Positions 36,015 to 45,202 of a stretch of 64,000 nt of DNA are shown piece after piece. A program made the translations under genes and the position numbers. Numbering within the stretch: position 1 is the stretch's first letter; each line of letters starts with the position of its first letter. This DNA comes from a bacterium. Its GTDB lineage: Bacteria; Oederibacteriota; Muellerivitia; Muellerivitales; Muellerivitaceae. A model generated the notes under the pieces. The model had not been told where the DNA came from. It saw only the letters and a program-made list of their open reading frames with translations, and ran no database searches. The stretch lies in NCBI GenBank assembly GCA_035549195.1, contig DASZRK010000002.1, positions 124,001 through 188,000 on the forward strand, written 5' to 3'.

Positions 36015-36947
36015 TTATTTGATCACCGTGAACATACGGGATTTCAGCGTTTTCATGTTGTCCTTGAACTCGCCGGCCCCGATGTGGGCGAACATGAAAA
36101 TGGCCAGGAGCAGGCAGAAGCCGCTGGTGTAAAGGTAGTTCTTGGACGCCTGGGCCTGTTCCTTCAGCAGGGCCGGATCCGACGGCGGGGTCTTCTGGAA
36201 CCGGATGCCCGCCCAGCCGAAAAGACAGTAAAGGATGACCAACAGGGACCCCAGGATCACGAAGACGCCCATGGAGACGCTGTGCCAATAGATGACCCAG
36301 GCCCGCCCCTTGATGTTCTCGGCGGGGACCTGGCCCCAGTAGCGCGAGTCCAGGCTGTTGTCCCGGTTGTCGCCCATCATGAAGTAATGGTCCGGTTGGA
36401 CGGTGACCGGGCCGAAGTTGACCTTGAGCGAATCGGGCCCATCGACCGCCAGCGCCATGAGGGGCGTGTAGAGGTGTTTGACGTAGGGCTCCACCTGCTT
36501 CTCGCCGTTGACATAGACGTCGGCGTTCCGCAGCTCGATCACGTCGCCGGGGATGCCGATGCAACGCTTGATGAAGTCCTTGGAGGGGTCCACCGGATAA
36601 ACGAAGACCACCACATCCCGGCGCTTGGGCTTGCCGAACTCCAGGAACCGCGGCGTCTTATTGAGGAAGGAATAACCGTAGGCGTACTTGTTCACCAGGA
36701 TGTAGTCGTTGATGAGCAGCGTGTCCTCCATGGAGCCCGAGGGGATGGTGAAGGGCTGCACCAGCACCGCCTTCAGCGACAGGGCCACCGCCATGGCCAC
36801 CCAGAGGGAGTCGAAGGTCTCCACCCACCCGGCGTTCTTCGGGTCCTTGCGGAAGGCCGGCAGGCCGAAGCGGATGAAGATCTCCACCAGCGTCAGCGCA
36901 CCGAAGAGACCCCAGAGGATCCCGTTCAAATGGTCCATAATGTCCAT
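36015..36947 (-). CDS. lepB: Signal peptidase I
   Basis: Membrane-bound serine protease that removes Sec signal peptides. The 310-residue product has an N-terminal membrane span, the catalytic Ser in FTIPSGSMEDTL, the catalytic Lys in FIKRCIGIPGD, and MGDNRDNSLDSRYWG. After the catalytic domain there is an extra C-terminal stretch of about 90 residues with two likely membrane spans (FVILGSLLVILYCLFGW and YTSGFCLLLAIFMFAHIG), an uncommon addition. Start ATG 36947 with GGGAGAG upstream; it follows lepA by 22 bases. Confidence 0.93.
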   Translation of the reverse strand: MDIMDHLNGILWGLFGALTLVEIFIRFGLPAFRKDPKNAGWVETFDSLWVAMAVALSLKAVLVQPFTIPSGSMEDTLLINDYILVNKYAYGYSFLNKTPRFLEFGKPKRRDVVVFVYPVDPSKDFIKRCIGIPGDVIELRNADVYVNGEKQVEPYVKHLYTPLMALAVDGPDSLKVNFGPVTVQPDHYFMMGDNRDNSLDSRYWGQVPAENIKGRAWVIYWHSVSMGVFVILGSLLVILYCLFGWAGIRFQKTPPSDPALLKEQAQASKNYLYTSGFCLLLAIFMFAHIGAGEFKDNMKTLKSRMFTVIK

Positions 36948-36969
36948 GAAAGACTCTCCCGATCGGCCT

Positions 36970-38769
36970 TTATTCCTCGACCTTCAGCACCGCCATGAAG
37001 GCTTCCTGCGGTATTTCGACGCTCCCGATGTTCTTCATGCGCTTCTTGCCCTCTTTTTGCTTCTCCAAAAGCTTGCGCTTGCGGCTGATGTCCCCGCCAT
37101 AGCACTTGGCGAGCACGTCCTTTCGACGCGCCCGGACCGTCTCGCGGGCTATGATCTTGCCCCCGATGGCCGCCTGGATGGGCACCTCGAAGAGCTGTTG
37201 GGGGATGATCTCCTTGAGCTTTTCGGCGATGCCCCGTCCCCGGATCTCCGCCTTGTCCCGGTGCACCATGAAGGAAAGGGCGTCCACGGGTTCGCCGTTC
37301 AGGAGGATGTCCACCTTCACCACCTCGCCCACCTTGGTGCCGATGGGCTCGTAATCGAGCGAGGCGTAGCCCTTGGTGCAGCTCTTGAGCTTGTCGAAGA
37401 AGTCCATGACCACCTCGGCCAAGGGGAGCTCATAGGTGATGAGGGCCCGGGAGGTGTCCAGGAAGTGGGTGTCCTTGTGCACGCCCCGCCGTTCCTGGCA
37501 AAGGGTCATGACCGCCCCGATATAGTCGGCGGGCACGATGATCTTGGCATCGATATAGGGCTCTTCGATCTCCTCGATCTCGGAGGGGTTGGGCAGTTTG
37601 GAAGGATTGTCCACGGTGAAGGTCTCCCCATTGGTCTTCTTCACCTTGTAGACCACGCTGGGGGCGGTGGCGATGAGGTTGAGATTGTATTCGCGTTCCA
37701 GGCGTTCCTGCACGATCTCCATGTGGAGAAGCCCGAGGAACCCGCAGCGGAAGCCGAAGGAGAGGGCCAGGGAAGTCTCGGGCTCGTAGGAAAGAGCGGC
37801 GTCGGAGAGTTTCAGCTTGGCCAAGGCCTCCTTCAGGTCCTCGTAATCATCCGAGATCACCGGATAGAGGCCGCAGAAGACCATGGGCAGCACGTCCTTG
37901 AAGCCCGGCATGGCCTCGGCCGTGGGCCGGCCCTCTTCGGTGACCGTGTCCCCCACCTTGGCGTCGCGCACTTCCTTGATGTTGGCGGCCACGTACCCGA
38001 CCTCGCCCGCCAGCAGGCCCTCGGTCTTCTCCATCTTGGGCTTGAAAACGCCGACCTCCTCCACCTCGAAGACCTTGCCGGTGGACATGAGCTTCATCCG
38101 GGTGTTCTTGCCGATCCTGCCGTTCAGGAGCCGGATGAAGACGATGACGCCCCGGTAGATGTCGTACATGGAATCGAAGATGAGGCCCTTCAAGGGTTCG
38201 TCCGGCTCCCCGGTGGGCGGAGGAACCCGCTTCACGACCGCTTCCAGGATGTCCTCGATGCCGATCCCTTCCTTGGCGGAAGCCGAGATGGCCTCCTCAC
38301 CCGGGATGGCGAGGGATTCCTCCATCTGTTTCTTGCAACGTTCCACGTCGGCGGCGGGCAGGTCGATCTTGTTGATGACGGGCACGATGGCCAGTTTCTG
38401 GTCGAAGGCCAGATAGGCGTTGGCGAGCGTCTGGGCCTCCACGCCCTGGGAGGCGTCGATCAAAAGAAGCGCCCCTTCGCAGGCCTTGAGGCTGCGGGAG
38501 ACCTCGTAGTTGAAGTCCACGTGGCCCGGGGTATCGATGAGGTTCATCTCGTACTTTTGGCCGTCCTTGGCCTTGTAGAAGAACCGGACCGCCTTGGCCT
38601 TGATGGTGATGCCCCGCTCCCGCTCCAGGTCCATCTGGTCCATGAGCTGGGCGCGCATCTCCCGGGGCGGGATGGCACCGGTGAATTCGAGCAGGCGGTC
38701 GGCCAGGGTGCTTTTACCGTGGTCGATATGGGCGATGATGCAGAAATTGCGGATGTGGGACAGCGACAA
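36970..38769 (-). CDS. lepA: Elongation factor 4 (LepA)
   Basis: Ribosome-associated GTPase that acts in 30S biogenesis or back-translocation. The 599-residue product has G1 AHIDHGKST, switch [10 protein letters not shown]3 DTPGHVDF, G4 NKID, and the LepA-specific C-terminal region ([21 protein letters not shown] at the end). The first codon is TTG at 38769, with GGGAG six bases upstream. A TATACT box at 38800-38805 on the minus strand may be its -10. It heads lepA-lepB-hemW. Confidence 0.97.
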   Translation of the reverse strand: MSLSHIRNFCIIAHIDHGKSTLADRLLEFTGAIPPREMRAQLMDQMDLERERGITIKAKAVRFFYKAKDGQKYEMNLIDTPGHVDFNYEVSRSLKACEGALLLIDASQGVEAQTLANAYLAFDQKLAIVPVINKIDLPAADVERCKKQMEESLAIPGEEAISASAKEGIGIEDILEAVVKRVPPPTGEPDEPLKGLIFDSMYDIYRGVIVFIRLLNGRIGKNTRMKLMSTGKVFEVEEVGVFKPKMEKTEGLLAGEVGYVAANIKEVRDAKVGDTVTEEGRPTAEAMPGFKDVLPMVFCGLYPVISDDYEDLKEALAKLKLSDAALSYEPETSLALSFGFRCGFLGLLHMEIVQERLEREYNLNLIATAPSVVYKVKKTNGETFTVDNPSKLPNPSEIEEIEEPYIDAKIIVPADYIGAVMTLCQERRGVHKDTHFLDTSRALITYELPLAEVVMDFFDKLKSCTKGYASLDYEPIGTKVGEVVKVDILLNGEPVDALSFMVHRDKAEIRGRGIAEKLKEIIPQQLFEVPIQAAIGGKIIARETVRARRKDVLAKCYGGDISRKRKLLEKQKEGKKRMKNIGSVEIPQEAFMAVLKVEE

Positions 38770-38852
38770 AGCGGGCTCCCGTGAGGAATGTGGGGCCGTA
38801 GTATAGGGGAGGAACTAGGCAAAAAGAAGTTGAGCGCCCGGCCCCCAAAACG

Positions 38853-38880
38853 AAAAAGCCCGCCTTCAGGCGGGCTTTTC
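38853..38880 (-). terminator. Rho-independent terminator of the outer-membrane gene cluster
   Basis: AAAAGCCCGCC, loop TTCA, GGCGGGCTTTT (38854-38879); the minus strand continues with TCG. It lies about 25-50 bases past the stop of the lipoprotein gene ending at 38903. Confidence 0.85.
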
Positions 38881-38902
38881 TAGGATTGCCGTCGGTTTCA
38901 GC

Positions 38903-39676
38903 TCAGAAGAGCTGGACCTCGTCCACGTAAAAATCGCAGCCGTAGGTCCCCGCCACGTTGTTCGGGTCCTCTTCCCATTGGAAGTAGAGGATGCGGCTGA
39001 TGTTGGGCGAACCCGTGCAAGGCGCGATGCCGCAAGTCCCCGACAAGGGGCCGATCTTGGGATCGCCCCATCCGGCCTGGGCGAAGGCGCTCCAGGTGAA
39101 GGAAACCAGGGTCCAGGTATTCCCGGTGGCGGAGAGGGCTTTTTTATAGGTGTCATAACAACCGCCGCCGCCGCCCGCACAATTGCCCACCGGGGGCGGG
39201 ATCTGCTCGGGAGCGGGCACGATGAACCACCGGGCCGGCATGTTATCGCTGGGGCCCGTCTTCCAGTAGAACTGGATCCCGTTGGTGGCGGTGCCGTAAG
39301 CGGTCCCGCTGAGGTTGTAGTTCCCGGAGGTGTTCGGGTTGGCTTCCAGTTCGTAAGGTGAGTAACCGGAAAGGGCCGTGGGAGCCACGAAGACGTTGGC
39401 CGCGAAGGCCGTGCCATTGGCGCCGCCGGACACGACCACGTTGGAGATGGAACCCGGCAGCCAGTTGAAGTTCGGGCTGGAGGAGCGGATCAGGTTATTG
39501 TTCACGGTAGCATTCCCGTTGTCGAAGTTGGCCACGACATGGGGGCCCAAGGTGGGGGTGGAGGTGGCCACTAAGGCCGACAGGGGCGGGATCTTGCCCG
39601 TGCACCCCTGCAGGAACCAGATCCCATTGAGGACCACGGCTCCCAGCATGAACATCAGAACGATGACTTTTTTCAT
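38903..39676 (-). CDS. Lipoprotein with carbohydrate-binding-like beta-sandwich (paralogue 1)
   Basis: Unknown function; 257 residues. N-terminal lipoprotein signal with lipobox FLQGC. Then a Thr/Pro patch and a beta-sandwich domain that begins HVVANFDNGN, has the FAQAGWGDPKIGPL segment and ends CDFYVDEVQLF. The order NFD / GWG / VDEV resembles CBM11 or CIA30-type modules. A Cys pair in CAGGGGGCYDTY is shared with the other two lipoproteins. Last gene of a run of six read from 48.5 kb. GGGAG precedes the start. Confidence 0.7.
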   Translation of the reverse strand: MKKVIVLMFMLGAVVLNGIWFLQGCTGKIPPLSALVATSTPTLGPHVVANFDNGNATVNNNLIRSSSPNFNWLPGSISNVVVSGGANGTAFAANVFVAPTALSGYSPYELEANPNTSGNYNLSGTAYGTATNGIQFYWKTGPSDNMPARWFIVPAPEQIPPPVGNCAGGGGGCYDTYKKALSATGNTWTLVSFTWSAFAQAGWGDPKIGPLSGTCGIAPCTGSPNISRILYFQWEEDPNNVAGTYGCDFYVDEVQLF

Positions 39677-39734
39677 TGGCGATCTCCCGGCTCTTTACGA
39701 TGTATAGGGGCCCTGGGGCTCCCCGAGTTACCGA

Positions 39735-40529
39735 TCAGTAGAAGTATACCTCGTCCACATAGAAGTCCACGTTGGAGACCCCCGCCACGTTCTGGCGGCC
39801 GACCTGCCACAAAAGCCCCAAAACCTGGGTGAGATTGACCCCGGTGAGGCTGTTGGGCACCGGTTTCACCCCATAGCTGGTGACCAGGTCCTTATCGAAC
39901 TGGAAACTGTATTGTTTCCAGCCGTTGCTGGAACCTGCGGGAAAGGTATAGCCGAAATAGTTGTAGCAACCCGTGGCGGCCGTGCAGTCGCCCTGGGGCG
40001 GCTTGGCTTCCTGGGTGGTGGGGATATAGAAGAAGCGGGACGGGGTGGTGTCGGACGGCATGAAGTTCACGTAGAACTTGACCCCGGTGAAAAAGCTCAT
40101 GTTGTAGGCGTTATGAGGGGCTCCCGAGGCCGTATCCAGGTAACCCTCGAACCCGATGGAAGGATAGGTGCCATCCCCCAGGTCGGTAACAGCGCCAGAG
40201 ATATGGGCGGCCTGGGGCGTGCCCGCGGCCCCGCCGGCAGCGATGAACATGTTGGCGTTCTCATTGGCCGGGAAGTTGTTGATGATGGCCCAGGAACCGG
40301 CGGTCTGGACGGTATTTCCCGGCACCCCCACCTCAAAGAGGCTGGAATTGGTCGAATCGCTGGAAGCGCCCACGACGGCCGTCTCGAAATTACAGACCCG
40401 CGTGTAATTGGGCGCCGAGTTGGGGGCCGTATAGGCGGTCAGGGGCGCGATCTGGGTCTGGCATCCCCAGAAGGCCAGGAGCCCTCCGAAAGCCAGGATC
40501 GGCAGAAGGACCTTAAAATTCGGTTTCAT
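39735..40529 (-). CDS. Lipoprotein with carbohydrate-binding-like beta-sandwich (paralogue 2)
   Basis: Unknown function; 264 residues. N-terminal hydrophobic signal ending AFWGC, a likely though atypical lipobox. Mature part starts with a PLTAYTAPNSAP stretch, then RVCNFETAVV, GTPQAAHISG, FTGVKFYVNF, CTAATGCYNYFG and the end VDFYVDEVYFY. These match the paralogues at 38903 and 47766. The GWG motif is replaced by VTSYGVKP. The start overlaps the end of the barrel gene at 40513 by 17 bases. Confidence 0.68.
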   Translation of the reverse strand: MKPNFKVLLPILAFGGLLAFWGCQTQIAPLTAYTAPNSAPNYTRVCNFETAVVGASSDSTNSSLFEVGVPGNTVQTAGSWAIINNFPANENANMFIAAGGAAGTPQAAHISGAVTDLGDGTYPSIGFEGYLDTASGAPHNAYNMSFFTGVKFYVNFMPSDTTPSRFFYIPTTQEAKPPQGDCTAATGCYNYFGYTFPAGSSNGWKQYSFQFDKDLVTSYGVKPVPNSLTGVNLTQVLGLLWQVGRQNVAGVSNVDFYVDEVYFY

Positions 40530-42924
40530 AGGTCAGCTCCATGAATTCATTGTTCAGCGTTCCCGAAATGGGTCCGTCATAAGGAAGTTCATTGGTCCAA
40601 TCGAAGCTGTAGTCGAAGTGGACCTTGGTGTTGCGCCCGGTCTCCAGGGTCGTGGAGAGGATAAGCTGGTTGTCATAGCCGTTCACCGTGAAAACCGAGT
40701 ATTGGCCCAGGTCGGTGTTGTCGAACAGGTAGGTGGCCCGCGCGGTCGGAACGCCCCCGATCCCCATTTCGGAGCCCGAGAAGCTGCGGGTGCCGAAGGA
40801 ACCGCCGACCTGCCAACCCGGGAAGAGCCCCGCCTCGACGCCTCCCAGCACCCAGAGGCTGTCCAGGGTCCCGGCGACGCTGCTGGTCTCCTCGAAACGA
40901 ACGTTGGTCCCGATCACGAAAGGCGTGGAAAGCCCGGCGCCGGGCCCGATGTCGATGGAAGGACCCAGGTTGAAATAGACGAAGTTCCGCTTGGGGACCT
41001 CCCCGCCAGCGGTGGTATCCAAGCCCGTATAGCCCGTTCCTCCGCTGTTGACCACAAAGTTACCACTGATCTCGTCCAGGAAGTAGGCGGCCGCCCGGAT
41101 CCTGAGGCTTTTCTTCTCAAGGGTCTTGATGTCGATCTCGCCCCCGAACCCTTCCCGGTTGGGAGTGGCCAAACCATAGGGGAACACGTTGTCCAGGGTC
41201 CGGTCGTAATAGCCGAAGATGGCCCCCGCCCGCGGGACCGAACTCAAGAAGAATTGGGACATGGGCTGGAAATTGAGGCTTTCCGGACCCACGAGGAGGG
41301 TATTGCCCGGCGCCACATCGCGGGTCTGGGCCAGGGGGGAATAGTAGTTCGGACCGACGTTCAGGTAGGTCAGGGAGACCTTGGAATCGCCGAACTGGAA
41401 GAAGGGGCCGAAGCTCATGGCATAGTCGCTGATGGTGCTATCGGTGTTCCGCTTGTCGTCCTGGAAGCTGGCGAAGGCCCCTTCGTATTGGGCGCCCAAA
41501 TAAACATCATCCCCCACACCGACCCGCAGGGTCGGGGCCACGCTCCCGATCATGTATTGATGGGCCCAAGTGGCGGTGTTGAATTGGCCGTAAGGGGAAC
41601 CCGGTTGGGTCGAGTCCAGGGGTTCGTCCAGGATGATGCCGTAGGCATCCGCGCTTACCTGCCAGGACATTCCACCAGCGTACCATTTCTTCGATTTGAT
41701 CGTCCCCTTCCCGGCCAGGATGAGGTCGGTGAAGATGTTGGACCCCATGTACCATCCGCCGCCGCCGTCGTTGAAACCCTGCCGGATCATGTGGACGAAG
41801 CCGGAGGCGCTCGCCGATTCCAGCACTTTTGAATCAGGCCAGCCCAGCGCGGTCCCGATCCTCAGACCCCGGAAGGGAAGCTCGGGCTGCCGGTCCATGA
41901 AGGTCTCGTATTTGGCGATGGATTCCCAACGGGCCATGGGCTCGGGCTTGTAGAAGAGGTCCTCGCTGTCCCGGCCCCAGAGGGTGAAAGGGCTGTAGGC
42001 TTCGTAAAAATCGCCGAGGGACACCGACATGTATTCCGGATTGAATTTTGCCTCCACCCAACGCAATTGCAGGAAATCGTTATAGAAGGTGGAACTGGAA
42101 CCGATCTCGGGGGATTCGGAGGCACCCAAGGCATTGAAAAGGCTCGGCGAGGAGGTCTTGGGCAGGAAGGAGGACCCCAAACGGATGATCCCCTTCCAAC
42201 GTAGTTCCTTGGACACGCTCCCGGTGGGCTCCAGGTCCAGGTAGCCGAAGGCTTGGCGGTTACCCGTATTGTCGAAAAAGCTGTTGGTGTAGGTCCCGAA
42301 ATATTGCTGGCCGATCCCCATGGCCCGGCCCACACCGTGGATCGAGACGCTCGGATATTCGGTGATCCCCCGCACGCTCCGCCAAAGGTCGAATTGGTCG
42401 GCTTCCGCCTTGGATAGCTTGGCGTCCAGGTCGTCCTTCTGGTCCCGGACCAGTTTCAGCTCGAAGTCATAGGCCTCTTGGAGGTTCTGGAGGTTTTTCT
42501 CGGCCTCCTCCACCTTTTTCGGGTCCTTCCAAAGGGGGAGCGACTCGGCCGGCGAAAGCGAATCGGAGGCGTTCCCGGTGTTGGCCGTATTGGCGGCGTT
42601 ATCGCCCGGAGGCAGGGGGGCGCCGGCGTCCGGCGGGGGGGGGGGCAGGTCCATGTCGGCCTGGGCGACGACGACTTCCTTGAACTTGGTCTCGGCCTTG
42701 AAGATGCGCTCGGCCATCTCGAAACGGGTCAGGGGCCCTTTCGAATCACCTGGGGCCAGGAGTCCATCACTCTCCAGGGCCTTCAAGCGGGTGTAGGCCG
42801 GGTCCCCTTGCGGCACCAGGGAGAAAAGACCGGCGCGTTCCGTCGCGGAAACCTGGGCCCCGGCGCCCGCGAGCAGGAGCAGTCCCAAGACCGGGATCAG
42901 GAAGGGCTTAGAAGTGGGCTTCAT
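40513..42924 (-). CDS. Outer-membrane beta-barrel protein with SLH-like N-terminus and coiled coil (paralogue 1)
   Basis: Predicted outer-membrane porin or tether, 803 residues. Signal peptide about 1-27. An SLH-like segment (about 38-80: DPAYTRLKALESDGLLAPGDS, TRFEMAERIFKA), an acidic Pro-rich patch (DLPPPPPDAGAPLPPGD), a coiled coil (about 135-178, KKVEEAEKNLQNLQEAYDF), then some 600 residues of alternating beta-strands ending in aromatic ELTYETEF, a classical barrel C-terminus. This order matches OmpM/SlpA-type proteins that tie the outer membrane to peptidoglycan. It shares YYSPLAQT and FPYGLATPNREGF with the neighbour at 42908. Its start overlaps that gene by 17 bases. Confidence 0.72.
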   Translation of the reverse strand: MKPTSKPFLIPVLGLLLLAGAGAQVSATERAGLFSLVPQGDPAYTRLKALESDGLLAPGDSKGPLTRFEMAERIFKAETKFKEVVVAQADMDLPPPPPDAGAPLPPGDNAANTANTGNASDSLSPAESLPLWKDPKKVEEAEKNLQNLQEAYDFELKLVRDQKDDLDAKLSKAEADQFDLWRSVRGITEYPSVSIHGVGRAMGIGQQYFGTYTNSFFDNTGNRQAFGYLDLEPTGSVSKELRWKGIIRLGSSFLPKTSSPSLFNALGASESPEIGSSSTFYNDFLQLRWVEAKFNPEYMSVSLGDFYEAYSPFTLWGRDSEDLFYKPEPMARWESIAKYETFMDRQPELPFRGLRIGTALGWPDSKVLESASASGFVHMIRQGFNDGGGGWYMGSNIFTDLILAGKGTIKSKKWYAGGMSWQVSADAYGIILDEPLDSTQPGSPYGQFNTATWAHQYMIGSVAPTLRVGVGDDVYLGAQYEGAFASFQDDKRNTDSTISDYAMSFGPFFQFGDSKVSLTYLNVGPNYYSPLAQTRDVAPGNTLLVGPESLNFQPMSQFFLSSVPRAGAIFGYYDRTLDNVFPYGLATPNREGFGGEIDIKTLEKKSLRIRAAAYFLDEISGNFVVNSGGTGYTGLDTTAGGEVPKRNFVYFNLGPSIDIGPGAGLSTPFVIGTNVRFEETSSVAGTLDSLWVLGGVEAGLFPGWQVGGSFGTRSFSGSEMGIGGVPTARATYLFDNTDLGQYSVFTVNGYDNQLILSTTLETGRNTKVHFDYSFDWTNELPYDGPISGTLNNEFMELTYETEF

Positions 42925-45199
42925 AGGTGAACCTCATGATCTGGTCGGTGCGGTCGTAGCTGGGGACGTCTTTCCAGGAATACTCGTTGATGAAAAGGTC
43001 GCCCCGGAAGTTGATGGTCTTGGACAGGGGGTAAAGGAAACCGAAGGCCAGGGTGGTGCGGGTCAGGTTGAGGGGCGTGTAGCTGTATTGACCCAGGGAG
43101 CCCGTGTCCAGGTAGAAGGAATAATTGGCCAAGGTCGGCGGGTTTCCCGCGCCGGCAAGGGTGTATTCGCTCCCCGCGGCTTGGGTCTGGACAAAGGCCG
43201 TGGATAGCACCACCGAATCGAACCCCGCGAAAGGCACGGTGAAGTCGGCGGAGGCGATAAGGGTCGTCACGTCGAACTTGGAGGAACCGAAGAGGGTGGT
43301 GGTCTCGTCCTTGTAGTCGAAACCCAGCTGATAGGTTTTCCCCTTCAATTCCAAAGGTTTCGCCAGTTCCACCGTCATGGCGCCTTCCCAACCCTCAAAG
43401 GTGCGTTCGGCCCCGACCGAATCCAGGGTATCGACGGCCACACCGCCGGTGCCCGCGCCATTGAGGACATAATTGGCCGTGGTCTCTTTGAACCCGGTCA
43501 TGAGCTTGGCCCGGGGATGGAGCCAGGCCTCGATGTCGGCGTCGAACCCCAGGATCAGGCCCTGTCGGTTCGGGGTCGCGTCCCCATAGGGGAGGGCGTT
43601 CTCGTTGAGGCGGTCATAAGTGGCGAAGACCGGCCGGCCGGCGGCCGAGACCGGATAGCGGTTCAGGTATCCGATCAGGGCCTCTTCCTCCTGGAAGTTA
43701 TCGTTGCTGAAGTAGCCCGTGGGCGGGTTCCCAAAGGAGAATCGGTTGGTCTGGGCACCGGGTGAATAGAAGTAGGGACCGATGTCCATGTACTTGGCGC
43801 TCAGGTGGAACCCGGCGATGTTCAGGGAACCGCTCATCCAATAGGCCCAATCCTGGAAGGCCCGGTCGGGATTATTGGCGTCGTCCACATAGCGGCTGGA
43901 CCCGTACTCCCCTTCCCCGGTCACGTTCACGTCGGCGTCGAAGGGGACCTTCACTTTGGCCGAGAGGCTCCCCACGTGGTACTGCTTCGGGAAGGTCAGG
44001 GGGAAGTCGGGGGTGTAGAGGTTGTTGGAATCGTTGATCGTGCCCGGGTCGTCCCAGATGAGCAGGCCATCCCCTTTGAGCTCCACGTTCTTGTCCAGCA
44101 GGACCAGGGCGATCTGGGACCCGGCCATGTAGTCCCCGAAGCTGAACTCGGTGGCGTTCTTGATGGGGCTCACCATGGCCTCGGCCTTCAGGTCGGAGAA
44201 GAAGGGATCGTTGGAGCCCATGAGGTCGGTCGAGGCCCGGAAGCCCCGCACCCGGAAGTCGGGGCCATGGTCCATCATGGCCAGTTCCTCCACGTCCTTG
44301 CGGTTGCGGTAGAAGGAAGAAGGTTCCAGCAGGGTGTAGACGGGAACGTCGTAGTTCCAGAGGACCAAGGGACTATAGTGTTGCCAGAAGTCTCCGGCGT
44401 TCACCGTGAAGTATTCGTTGTAATCGCTCAAGGATAGCCAGCGTAGGTCGGTCTTGGGGGAAATGGGGTCCGCGTAGAACATCCCCAGGGTCCTCCAGAA
44501 CCGGATCGTGGCCTCGAAGAGGACGGTGGGCACCGGGATGCTGTGCAGGCTCATGTCCATGAAGAGGTCGTAGTTGTATTGGGTGGTGGTGTAGGGCGCG
44601 TTGATCCCGAAACCTCGGTAGCTGTTGAAATATCCCCGGGAAAAACCGGTCCCCTCGGTCCCGGTCCGTTTCAGCAGGACCTGTTGCTGGGCCCCCAGGG
44701 ATTCATTGCGGTGCTCCAGGGCGAAGATCCGGTCCTCGATTCTCGGCAGGTCGGCCCCCATGGCCTTGAGTTCCTTCTTGAATTCTTCCACCAGTTGGCC
44801 GGCGCTCTTGGAAGCGGCCGGGGACGGGAAGCTCGGCAGGCCCGCGGCCGCCGGAGGCGGGGGAAGGGCCCCCGGAAGTCCGAAGTTGGGGTCCATGGGC
44901 GGTGGCAAGGTCAGGTCGTCCCCCGGCGGGGGCAATTGGGCGACCAGGATCTCCCCGGTATGGGCGGTCATCTCGGCCGCTTCCAGGTTGGACAATTGGG
45001 CGATCGGTTTCGTCGGCGACGGGGCCCATCCTTCCTCCACCAGGCGGGACAGGGCGTCGTTGATCCAAGGGGACCGCTCGTTCGAGGACAAGGTCCCATG
45101 ATCGGCCCGGGCGGCCGAAAAGGCACCCAGGACCATCGCGAGGACCGCCCCTTGGATTTTGTTCGTTCTCTTCTTCACGGAAACCGTCCCTTTACCCAT
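42908..45199 (-). CDS. Outer-membrane beta-barrel protein with SLH-like N-terminus and coiled coil (paralogue 2)
   Basis: Predicted outer-membrane protein, 763 residues. Signal peptide ends near SAARA-DH. A short SLH-like region follows (SPWINDALSRLVEEGWAPSP, SNLEAAEMTAHT), then a Pro-rich patch (PPPMDPNFGLPGALPPPP), a coiled coil (KSAGQLVEEFKKELKAMG to about 170) and a long beta-strand-rich region ending RFTYEAHF. Shared segments with the 40513 protein: DIGPYFYSPGAQT and LPYGDATPNRQGL. ATG at 45199 lies 3 bases after the stop of the upstream gene, so translation is probably coupled; a GTG at 45178 is an alternative start. Confidence 0.72.
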   Translation of the reverse strand: MGKGTVSVKKRTNKIQGAVLAMVLGAFSAARADHGTLSSNERSPWINDALSRLVEEGWAPSPTKPIAQLSNLEAAEMTAHTGEILVAQLPPPGDDLTLPPPMDPNFGLPGALPPPPAAAGLPSFPSPAASKSAGQLVEEFKKELKAMGADLPRIEDRIFALEHRNESLGAQQQVLLKRTGTEGTGFSRGYFNSYRGFGINAPYTTTQYNYDLFMDMSLHSIPVPTVLFEATIRFWRTLGMFYADPISPKTDLRWLSLSDYNEYFTVNAGDFWQHYSPLVLWNYDVPVYTLLEPSSFYRNRKDVEELAMMDHGPDFRVRGFRASTDLMGSNDPFFSDLKAEAMVSPIKNATEFSFGDYMAGSQIALVLLDKNVELKGDGLLIWDDPGTINDSNNLYTPDFPLTFPKQYHVGSLSAKVKVPFDADVNVTGEGEYGSSRYVDDANNPDRAFQDWAYWMSGSLNIAGFHLSAKYMDIGPYFYSPGAQTNRFSFGNPPTGYFSNDNFQEEEALIGYLNRYPVSAAGRPVFATYDRLNENALPYGDATPNRQGLILGFDADIEAWLHPRAKLMTGFKETTANYVLNGAGTGGVAVDTLDSVGAERTFEGWEGAMTVELAKPLELKGKTYQLGFDYKDETTTLFGSSKFDVTTLIASADFTVPFAGFDSVVLSTAFVQTQAAGSEYTLAGAGNPPTLANYSFYLDTGSLGQYSYTPLNLTRTTLAFGFLYPLSKTINFRGDLFINEYSWKDVPSYDRTDQIMRFTYEAHF

Positions 45200-45202
45200 C
45201 TT

